This document shows positions 58,227 through 64,000 of a stretch of DNA of 64,000 nt, in pieces. A program made the translations under genes and the position numbers. Origin of the DNA: Pseudomonas sp. PH1b (GTDB lineage: Bacteria > Pseudomonadota > Gammaproteobacteria > Pseudomonadales > Pseudomonadaceae); contig NZ_AYMU01000004.1 of assembly GCF_000633395.1 (NCBI RefSeq), positions 124,001 to 188,000 on the forward strand. The letters are read 5' to 3'. Numbering within the stretch: the first letter of the stretch is position 1; the number at the start of each line of letters is the position of its first letter. The notes under the pieces are model-generated. The model ran no database searches. It was not told the origin of the DNA and saw nothing but the letters and a program-made list of their open reading frames with translations.

Positions 58227-58748
58227 ATGAACGAGCTGACGACCTTGCATGACGCAATCACCGCCACCATCAAGGCCGCGATGCCACAGGTGGAGACGGT
58301 TGAAGCCTTCCCCGAGGGGCTGGATGGGCTGACGAAACCGGCGATTGCCTTTGCGCTCACCGGGATGGACCCGGGAGCAGACCCGGGCGATGGGCGCAGT
58401 GGGGTGAAGGTCACCTTTGAGGCCAGGGTGCTGGTTGATGCCAATCTTCCTCACACCCCGCTGGCGGCCGTCAATCTGGCGGCGCAATTGGTGGATCTTC
58501 TGCGGCTGCAGGCCTGGGGCCTCGAGTTTGTCGAGGGGACCACCGCGGTCCGGGCCATGCCGACAAATGTTTCGACCCAGTCGTTGCACTACCTGAGCTG
58601 GACGGTGCAGTGGCAGCAGATCATCTACTTTGGCCAGGAGGAATGGCCCTGGCCCAATCAAGGCCCGGGCTCCCTGGCATTCGGTTTTGCTCCCGATACC
58701 GGACCAGGGAGCGAGGATGCCTATCAGTCACCGGAGCACATGCAATGA
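58227..58748 (+). CDS. Phage tail protein of the Mu gp37 / tail-terminator type
   Basis: A 173-residue soluble protein in the slot occupied in P. aeruginosa R-pyocin by a conserved protein just before baseplate V. The N-terminus ELTTLHDAITATIKAAMP and a central beta-rich part (VKVTFEARVLVD, then LSWTVQWQQIIYFG) recall Mu gp37-like (DUF1834) proteins, thought to cap tails. That assignment is tentative. The ATG overlaps no gene; the stop overlaps the next start. Confidence 0.6.
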   Translation: MNELTTLHDAITATIKAAMPQVETVEAFPEGLDGLTKPAIAFALTGMDPGADPGDGRSGVKVTFEARVLVDANLPHTPLAAVNLAAQLVDLLRLQAWGLEFVEGTTAVRAMPTNVSTQSLHYLSWTVQWQQIIYFGQEEWPWPNQGPGSLAFGFAPDTGPGSEDAYQSPEHMQ

Positions 58749-59335
58749 GCTACGTTTCCTCCGCTCACGACCGCATGCTCGCCGGCCTGATCATCCCCTG
58801 CAGTGTCATCGGCGTGGACCTGGCCAGCGCCAGAGTCCGGGTATCCGACGGCGCCGGCTGGACCAGTGCCTGGGTGCGCTGGCACAGCCAGGCCGCGGGC
58901 AAGGCCCGACACTGGCGGGCGCCGAGCCTGGGCGAGCAGGGCGTGCTGATCAGCCCCAGTGGTGAACCGGCGCAGGGCACCTTTGTGCCGGGACTGTATG
59001 GAGATGCCGGTGCTGCGCCGGACAACCGCGAGCATGTCGAGGTCTGGCGTTTCGACGATGGCGGCTCGCTGGTCTACGACTGGCAAGCCAAGCGCTACAG
59101 CATCAGCCTGCCCAGCGGTACGGTTTCGATTCAAGTGGGCGACAGCTCGGCCGTGGTGACGGATAGCGCCATCACCGGCAGGGCCGACAGCATCACCCTG
59201 ACAGGAGCAATCACCTTGAATGGCGACGTGCAGATCAACGGCGCGAGCTTGAAGCACAACGGGGTGAATGTCGGCTCGACCCATATCCACCAGGGCGTGA
59301 TGCCCGGCCCGGGAGCGACTGCCACGCCGCAGTGA
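58745..59335 (+). CDS. Baseplate spike protein (P2 gpV family)
   Basis: A 196-residue cell-puncturing spike. An N-terminal OB-fold region (VIGVDLASARVRVSDG; SLGEQGVLISPSGEP) is followed by beta-helical repeats (about 110-175). A C-terminal tip contains HIH (STHIHQG, about 178-184), the type of motif that holds an iron ion at the spike tip in gpV-like proteins. ATGA overlap with the preceding gene. Confidence 0.9.
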   Translation: MSYVSSAHDRMLAGLIIPCSVIGVDLASARVRVSDGAGWTSAWVRWHSQAAGKARHWRAPSLGEQGVLISPSGEPAQGTFVPGLYGDAGAAPDNREHVEVWRFDDGGSLVYDWQAKRYSISLPSGTVSIQVGDSSAVVTDSAITGRADSITLTGAITLNGDVQINGASLKHNGVNVGSTHIHQGVMPGPGATATPQ

Positions 59336-59386
59336 TGCCTTGGCGATCAATGCCGGCTCCCCCCTACAACGCCGATAAACCCGATC

Positions 59387-59409
59387 AATCCGCCGAATGC
59401 GGATTTTTT
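59387..59409 (+). terminator. Terminator between spike and small tail gene
   Basis: AATCCGC (59387-59393), CGAAT loop and GCGGATT (59399-59405), then T to 59409. It lies inside the tail operon, so readthrough or a further control step is implied. Confidence 0.75.
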
Positions 59410-59425
59410 GTACCCGGAGAAAAAC

Positions 59426-59629
59426 ATGGCAACCCCGAAAAAAAAGCCCGGCCGCACGGCCACCACTGGCGCTGCGGTGTTTCGCGACACCCTCTACACA
59501 TCGCGCCTTCTGATCCTGACGGATGGCCGCGAGCTGTCGGTGGCCCAGGGTGCGGTCTCGGTACCGGCCAGCGACACCTTCGCTCGGAACTACCTGGAAC
59601 AGCATCCGGACTTTCAATTGCAGGAGTAA
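59426..59629 (+). CDS. Small conserved-looking protein of the tail cluster
   Basis: A 67-residue protein with a Lys-rich start (MATPKKKPGRTATTGAAVFR) and a compact C-terminal part ending HPDFQLQE. GGAGAAAAAC precedes the ATG at 59426, and W follows four bases after its stop. No function recognised. Its place between spike and W suggests an accessory tail factor, but nothing in the sequence proves it. Confidence 0.65.
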   Translation: MATPKKKPGRTATTGAAVFRDTLYTSRLLILTDGRELSVAQGAVSVPASDTFARNYLEQHPDFQLQE

Positions 59630-59633
59630 CACG

Positions 59634-59960
59634 ATGATCGGAATGGATCGCCGTACCGGCTTGCCGCTGTCCGGCATCGAGCATCTGCGGCAGTCCATCG
59701 AGGACATCCTGACCACGCCTTTGGGCAGCCGGCGAATGCGCCCTGAATACGGCAGCAACCTGCGCCGTTATGTTGATTTGCCGGTGACCGGCGGCTGGAA
59801 GAGCGCGGTGCAGGCCGAGGTGGCCAGGGCGCTGTTGCGCTGGGAACCCCGCTTGAAGCTGGAGCGGGTAGGGGTTGTAGCGGTGGTGGAGGGCCAGGTC
59901 AGTTTCCAACTGACGGGCCGCTACCTGGGTAACGATGTGGTTTTGGAGGTGACGGCATGA
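59634..59960 (+). CDS. Baseplate wedge protein W (gp25-like)
   Basis: A 108-residue P2 gpW/T4 gp25-type protein that helps nucleate sheath polymerisation at the baseplate. Family features are IGMDRRTGLPLSGIEHLRQS and LTTPLGSRRMRPEYGS (about 26-42), the EPR-like core region in variant form. Its stop overlaps the J start (ATGA). Confidence 0.9.
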   Translation: MIGMDRRTGLPLSGIEHLRQSIEDILTTPLGSRRMRPEYGSNLRRYVDLPVTGGWKSAVQAEVARALLRWEPRLKLERVGVVAVVEGQVSFQLTGRYLGNDVVLEVTA

Positions 59961-60838
59961 GCATGCTGGACTTGTCGGCACTGCCGGCACCGCAGGTGCT
60001 GGAAGCCCAGGATTTTGAAGTGCTGTACCAGGGCAAGCTGGCGACCTTTCGCCGCTACATGGGTGACAACTGGACGGCCAACCTGGAAAGCGACCCGGTC
60101 ACCAAGCAGCTGGAGCTGTCTGCCTACAGCGACATGCTGTTGCGGGCCCGGATCAACGATGCGGCCAAGGCGCTGCTGCTGGCCCATGCCAAGGGCACGG
60201 ACCTGGACCAGTTGGCCGCCAACGTCAACCTGCAGCGCCTGGTGATTCAGGCCGGTGACCCGCAGGCGGTGCCGCCGCTGGCGCAGGTCAAGGAAGCCGA
60301 CGACGCGCTGCGTGAACGGGTCCAACTGGCCTACGAAGGGCTGACCACCGCCGGGCCGCGCAACAGTTACATCCTGCATGCCCGTAACGCCTCGGCCCTG
60401 GTGGCGGATGCGGAGGCCGAAAGCCCGTCGCCGGCCTGTGTCACGGTCACGGTGCTGAGCCTGGAAGGTGACGGTGCCGCCGCGCCCGAACTGCTGGCGA
60501 CGGTTGCCGCGGCGCTCAACGATGAAGACGTGCGACCGCTGGGGGATCGGGTCACGGTGAACAGTGCCCAGGTCCTGCCGTATCGCATCGATGCGGTGCT
60601 GCACATGAAAGGGCCGGGCCCGGAAAGCGACGCCGCCCTGGCAGAGGCCGAGCGCAAGCTGGCCGCCTGGGTCAACCCACGTCGGCGCCTGGGTATCGAA
60701 GTGGCGCGTTCTGCCATCGATGCCCAGCTGCATGTGGCCGGCGTGGCCCGGGTTGAGCTGCGTGGGTGGCAAGACATAGTCCCAAGCAAGGCCCAGGCCG
60801 CGTATTGCACCGGTTACAGCGTCACTCTGGGGAGTTGA
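59957..60838 (+). CDS. Baseplate wedge protein J
   Basis: A 293-residue baseplate J family protein, the structural wedge next to W. N-terminal MLDLSALPAPQVLEAQDFE, then central DALRERVQLAYEGLTTAGPRN, are characteristic of P2-like gpJ. Overlaps W; I follows one base after. Confidence 0.92.
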   Translation: MSMLDLSALPAPQVLEAQDFEVLYQGKLATFRRYMGDNWTANLESDPVTKQLELSAYSDMLLRARINDAAKALLLAHAKGTDLDQLAANVNLQRLVIQAGDPQAVPPLAQVKEADDALRERVQLAYEGLTTAGPRNSYILHARNASALVADAEAESPSPACVTVTVLSLEGDGAAAPELLATVAAALNDEDVRPLGDRVTVNSAQVLPYRIDAVLHMKGPGPESDAALAEAERKLAAWVNPRRRLGIEVARSAIDAQLHVAGVARVELRGWQDIVPSKAQAAYCTGYSVTLGS

Positions 60839-60839
60839 T

Positions 60840-61445
60840 ATGACCAGCCTGCTGCCGATTAACAGCACACCTTTGGAGCGTGCCCTGGAGGCGACTCACG
60901 GCGGTGACACCGCCACCATGTTGCGCACTCTGTACAACCCCTCGACCTGCCCCGTGCACCTGCTGCCCCAGCTGGCGTGGGCCTGGTCGGTGGATCGCTG
61001 GGACCCGCGCTGGAGCGAGACGGTCAAGCGTAACGCCATTCGCGCCTCGTTCTTCATCCATGCCCGCAAGGGCACCATCGGTGCGCTGCGCCGCGTGGTG
61101 GAGCCGCTGGGTTACCTGATTGAAGTGGTCGAATGGTGGCAGACGGTCCCTCTGGGCGAGGCCGCTACCTTCGCCCTGAAAGTTGGGGTGCTGGATACCG
61201 GTATCACCGAAGAGATGTACCAGGAGCTAACCCGGCTGATCGATGACGCCAGGCCCGTGAGCCGGCACATGACGGGCCTGGCCATCAGCCTTGAAACCTC
61301 CGGGGTGATCGGCTACGGCGCCTACGTGGATCAGGGCGAAGTGCTCGACGTGTATCCCCCGACCCCCCGCGATATTGAAGTGACCGGTCGATACGGCCAG
61401 GTCATGTGCATTGATGAAACAGACACCCTGGATGTGTACTCATGA
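60840..61445 (+). CDS. Baseplate protein I
   Basis: A 201-residue P2 gpI-like protein linking wedge and tail fibre. LLPINSTPLERALE at the start and HLLPQLAWAWSVDRWDPRWSE (about 39-59; only part needed to see the family) are typical. The stop overlaps the fibre start (ATGA). Confidence 0.9.
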   Translation: MTSLLPINSTPLERALEATHGGDTATMLRTLYNPSTCPVHLLPQLAWAWSVDRWDPRWSETVKRNAIRASFFIHARKGTIGALRRVVEPLGYLIEVVEWWQTVPLGEAATFALKVGVLDTGITEEMYQELTRLIDDARPVSRHMTGLAISLETSGVIGYGAYVDQGEVLDVYPPTPRDIEVTGRYGQVMCIDETDTLDVYS

Positions 61446-62467
61446 TCGATTCCAACAGTCAGTTCTTCGCCATCCTCACTGCGGTGGGCGAGGCGAAACA
61501 GGCCAACGCCACCGCCCTGGGCACCTCTTGGACCTTCAAGGAGATGGCTGTGGGGGATGCCAATGGCACCGACCCCATCCCCAGCAAGACCCAGACCAAG
61601 CTGATCAATGAATGGCGCCGTGCCTCGGTGAACCAGGTGCGTACCGATCCGGCAAATCCCAACATCATCATCACCGAGCAGGTGATCCCGCCGGATGTCG
61701 GCGGGCGCTGGATCCGTGAAATCGGCCTGTTCGACGCTGATGGCGACCTGGTGGCGGTGGCCAACTGCGCCCCAAGCTTCAAGCCCCTGCTGGTCCAGGG
61801 TACCGGCAAGACCCAGATCATCCGCATGAATTTCATCGTGGCCAATACGGCGCAGATCGTGCTGAAGATCGATCCGGCGGTGGTGCTTGCTACCCGCCAG
61901 TACGTGGACGACTCCCTGGCAGTGGCACTTGCGGCGGATAAGGTTGCAGGCACTTATCGGCAGGTCACGATCGATAGGCGAGGCATTGTTATCAGTGGTA
62001 ACAACCCAACGACACTGTCCGGTTATGGCATTGCAGATGGGGCAACAAAGACAGAGCTGGCGAGTGCAGTCAGCAAGTTGCTTCCCATTACGGGTGGACG
62101 GCTGAACGGGTCGATACTGCTGTCGAATGACAGTAGCGATTCGCCGGAGTTTGGCTGGGTGACGCCCACTAGTGAAGCCCGCATGGACCTTGTGAACAAC
62201 AACGTGAGGATCTTTTCAAGTTATGGCGGCGAGACAACGACGCCACTTCTTTTGAGTCTTCCAGACAAGACCGCAACCGTCTTTGGCAACCTGCTATGGA
62301 ACTCCGGCAATTTTGACCCGGCGCGAAAAGCGGACAAGGCGACCACGCTTGCGGGGTATGGCATCACCGATGCACTGCCGGCGAACCGTTTTATCTATTC
62401 TCGAAACGCCCCTGCTCCAACTGACGGCTCGGTCGGAACGCTTTGGCTGCAATACGAGGAACCCTAA
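61442..62467 (+). CDS. Short tail fibre protein
   Basis: 341 residues. The N-terminal 150 residues are the P2 H-like baseplate-attachment domain (FFAILTAVGEAKQANATALG; IREIGLFDADGDLVAVANC). Then come two fibre repeats, TTLSGYGIADG (190-200) and TTLAGYGITDA (301-311), and a short end GSVGTLWLQYEEP. It is about half the length I would expect for R-pyocin fibres and has no large C-terminal lectin-like domain. Host binding probably falls to the glycine-rich product of the next gene, whose start overlaps this stop (TAATG). The second half is visibly richer in A/T. Confidence 0.88.
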   Translation: MIDSNSQFFAILTAVGEAKQANATALGTSWTFKEMAVGDANGTDPIPSKTQTKLINEWRRASVNQVRTDPANPNIIITEQVIPPDVGGRWIREIGLFDADGDLVAVANCAPSFKPLLVQGTGKTQIIRMNFIVANTAQIVLKIDPAVVLATRQYVDDSLAVALAADKVAGTYRQVTIDRRGIVISGNNPTTLSGYGIADGATKTELASAVSKLLPITGGRLNGSILLSNDSSDSPEFGWVTPTSEARMDLVNNNVRIFSSYGGETTTPLLLSLPDKTATVFGNLLWNSGNFDPARKADKATTLAGYGITDALPANRFIYSRNAPAPTDGSVGTLWLQYEEP

Positions 62468-63237
62468 TGAATTTCCACGTAAAACTCGATGGCGGTTACC
62501 GGCCGGGTGTCATGCCTTATGTAAAGCTTGCAGAGGGTTGGCGAGAGGGAGCGGAACTGTTCATCAAAACCGAAAATGGGTGGCGCACGGTCTGGCGACG
62601 AACCGTTGTGTTCATCAATACGGTGGAACGAGCGGGTGCGAGCATTTTCGAGCTCATGGGCAAACCGACCAAGGCGCGAAATTACCTCTTTATCAACCGT
62701 GCAATGATCTACGGCGGTGGTGCGGGGTATTCGTTGAGAACGGGTGTTTTCCCACCAGGTTCCACGCTGAAAATCATTAATGAGCACTACATCCGTGGTG
62801 CGGGCGGAGCAGGTGCCTATCCTCCTCGTCCCTTGCCTGGGGCCACAGCCTTTGTACTGGATTACCCAGCAACGCTGGACAACCGCAACGGTTACATTTT
62901 CGGCGGTGGCGGCGGTGGTGGGGATGCCTACTGGCCCAACGTACTGCATACCGGTGGTGGCGGCGGCGCGGGACGCCCCGGTGGCGCGGGTGGTGGGATG
63001 TATCAAAACTCGACTTACGGATACGGCTACCCAGCGGCTGGCAGTCTGGATGCTGGTGGTGCCGGTGGTTGGTACACGGCTGGATGGAACGGTGGTGCCG
63101 GCGGTGCACCGGGTGCCCCTGGTGCTGCGTCAAGCAATCCAGGTGGTGCTGGCGGTTATTCGATTGAGAAAAATGGCAACAACTTGATCTTTGAAGGGGG
63201 CAATAGCCCCGATCGAGTAAAGGGGAATATCTTATGA
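62467..63237 (+). CDS. Glycine-rich tail-tip adhesin (putative receptor-binding protein)
   Basis: 256 residues. The first 45 carry two attachment-like repeats (PYVKLAEGWREG, LFIKTENGWRTVW). Residues 72-145 resemble the hairpin part of glycine-rich phage tip proteins (TGVFPPGSTLKIINEHYIRG; DNRNGYIFGGG). Residues 111-231 hold many Gly runs (146-152, 163-168, 172-177, 197-201, 209-213, 226-230) separated by short variable loops. This recalls polyglycine-II adhesins such as T4-like gp38. It probably sits on the short fibre and decides which strains are killed. Similarity is by eye only. Confidence 0.7.
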   Translation: MNFHVKLDGGYRPGVMPYVKLAEGWREGAELFIKTENGWRTVWRRTVVFINTVERAGASIFELMGKPTKARNYLFINRAMIYGGGAGYSLRTGVFPPGSTLKIINEHYIRGAGGAGAYPPRPLPGATAFVLDYPATLDNRNGYIFGGGGGGGDAYWPNVLHTGGGGGAGRPGGAGGGMYQNSTYGYGYPAAGSLDAGGAGGWYTAGWNGGAGGAPGAPGAASSNPGGAGGYSIEKNGNNLIFEGGNSPDRVKGNIL

Positions 63238-63683
63238 GCGGATTTAAAGTTCTCTCGGTGTCGGCTAGCGCTGGCACCATGCTTGTCGACTGGGGCAATG
63301 TGACGCTGAACCACTATATCCCCCAAGAAATCTTAACTTCTCCCGACATCGATGCATTGGCCTTGGCGAATGTGATCGAGGGCATGCGTCCGGCTCCTGC
63401 GGTCACCCTGGAACTGCCACCAGCACTTCAGGCAATAGTGGAACCCTTCAACCTGGATGATGAACGAGCCTGGCGCCTGGCCGAGCTCGCTGCGGTGACC
63501 TGGTTGCGCGATCGTCACCGTGATCAGCTTGAAATCAAGGCACCCACCAACCTCTCGGATCAGCAGTTCACCGAGCTGCTGGTGTACATGCAAGTCCTGC
63601 GCGACTGGCCGCAATCCCCGGACTTTCCGCAGATCGAGCAGCGTCCAGTGGCCCCGTCCTGGATCGCCGAACAAAGCCAATAA
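63234..63683 (+). CDS. Tail fibre assembly chaperone
   Basis: 149 residues. The C-terminal part LLVYMQVLRDWPQSPDFPQI (about 114-133) is the tail-assembly chaperone signature, and the protein follows the fibre genes as chaperones do. Residues 1-55 are encoded by more A/T-rich DNA than the rest. It overlaps the adhesin by four bases and is followed by two terminators. Confidence 0.85.
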   Translation: MSGFKVLSVSASAGTMLVDWGNVTLNHYIPQEILTSPDIDALALANVIEGMRPAPAVTLELPPALQAIVEPFNLDDERAWRLAELAAVTWLRDRHRDQLEIKAPTNLSDQQFTELLVYMQVLRDWPQSPDFPQIEQRPVAPSWIAEQSQ

Positions 63684-63684
63684 A

Positions 63685-63708
63685 CGCCCCGCACCGCCGG
63701 GGCGTTTT
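63685..63708 (+). terminator. Terminator after the fibre cassette
   Basis: CGCCCCG (63685-63691) pairs with CGGGGCG (63698-63704), followed by TTTT. It separates the baseplate/fibre genes from the sheath gene. Confidence 0.88.
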
Positions 63709-63742
63709 CCTTCCCGCTTCCCATTAATCAAACATCCCTTAC

Positions 63743-63766
63743 AGCCCCCTTCACCCGGGGCTTTTT
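63743..63766 (+). terminator. Second hairpin before the sheath gene
   Basis: AGCCCC (63743-63748) and GGGGCT (63757-63762) with TTTTT following, 19 bases before the sheath start codon. With the preceding terminator it forms a tandem pair. Confidence 0.7.
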
Positions 63767-63784
63767 CATGTCTGGAGTTTATCC

Positions 63785-64000
63785 ATGAGTGGTTTTTTCC
63801 ACGGCGTTACCGTCACCAACGTCGACACCGGCACGCGGACTATTTCGCTGCCGTCGTCTTCGATCATCGGCCTGGTGGACACCTTCACCGAAGGTCCGAC
63901 CGCCACTGCCAAGGTCAATGACCTGCTGCTGATCACCAACGAGCGCGAGGCCATTGCAGCCTGGGGCCCGGATGCGGCCATCACCAAGGCCTGCCAGGCC
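63785..64000 (+). CDS. Contractile tail sheath protein, N-terminal part
   Basis: First 72 codons of a P2 FI/R-pyocin-type sheath protein; it runs off the right edge. MSGFFHGVTVTNVDTGTRTI followed by SSSIIGLVDTF is the usual sheath N-terminus, whose first strand threads into neighbouring subunits. GGAG lies upstream. Its presence makes the cluster R-type (contractile). Confidence 0.92.
   Translation, partial: MSGFFHGVTVTNVDTGTRTISLPSSSIIGLVDTFTEGPTATAKVNDLLLITNEREAIAAWGPDAAITKACQA

Noticed and set aside
58041..58661. Minus-strand frame of 206 codons in the tailocin region
   Set aside because: It is antisense to the tail-terminator-like gene, lacks a ribosome site and has no match to phage families.

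Overview
The window is a chromosomal segment from a Pseudomonas of the fluorescens group. It has the high-GC codon use, the GTAGGAGC...GGCTTGCC REP/REPIN repeats, the rpoS-rsmZ-fdxA-mutS order and the mutS-linked tailocin locus that are characteristic of that group. Gene content and order follow the P. aeruginosa core map closely, and I used remembered synteny to support several names.

Layout. Positions 1-6400 hold plsB (cut by the window edge), a cold-shock gene and a minus-strand run of a small unknown gene, rlmA and dapE, followed by an ndvB-type GH17-GT2 glucan synthase. Positions 6600-11000 hold tcdA and, on the other strand, csdE-csdA, dapD and an ArsC-like gene. Next come a CPA1 antiporter, dapC, glnD and map. 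Three lysine/diaminopimelate genes (dapE, dapD, dapC) are therefore scattered in the first 14 kb. Positions 18000-37500 are the classic envelope and translation superoperon: rpsB-tsf, then pyrH-frr-uppS-cdsA-dxr-rseP-bamA-skp-lpxD-fabZ-lpxA-lpxB-rnhB-dnaE-accA. Positions 37600-44300 hold tilS, pyrG, kdsA, eno, ftsB and ispD. Positions 44400-47500 carry the glutathione-dependent formaldehyde module: a LysR regulator divergent from the dehydrogenase gene, then the S-formylglutathione hydrolase gene. Positions 47500-52650 hold ispF-truD-surE-pcm-nlpD-rpoS, with a PsrA-type box inside nlpD. The small RNA RsmZ, with a far-upstream GacA box and eight GGA motifs, lies between rpoS and fdxA, and mutS follows.

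From 56300 to the right edge lies the start of a contractile (R-type) tailocin cluster. In order it has an S24-type SOS repressor (PrtR-like), an operator-studded strong promoter, a structured leader containing an intrinsic terminator, a holin, a tail-terminator-like protein, baseplate spike (V), a small unknown protein, baseplate W, J and I, a short tail fibre, a glycine-rich receptor-binding adhesin, a fibre chaperone and the start of the sheath gene. It has no capsid or packaging genes within view.

The parts most worth a second look are the tailocin control region (seven TGCAT-type motifs around a near-consensus promoter, followed by a terminator before the first lysis gene) and the fibre/adhesin/chaperone cassette. 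That cassette looks recently exchanged and resembles the polyglycine-rich tip adhesins of some phages. The rest is mostly well-conserved core genome with interesting regulatory detail.
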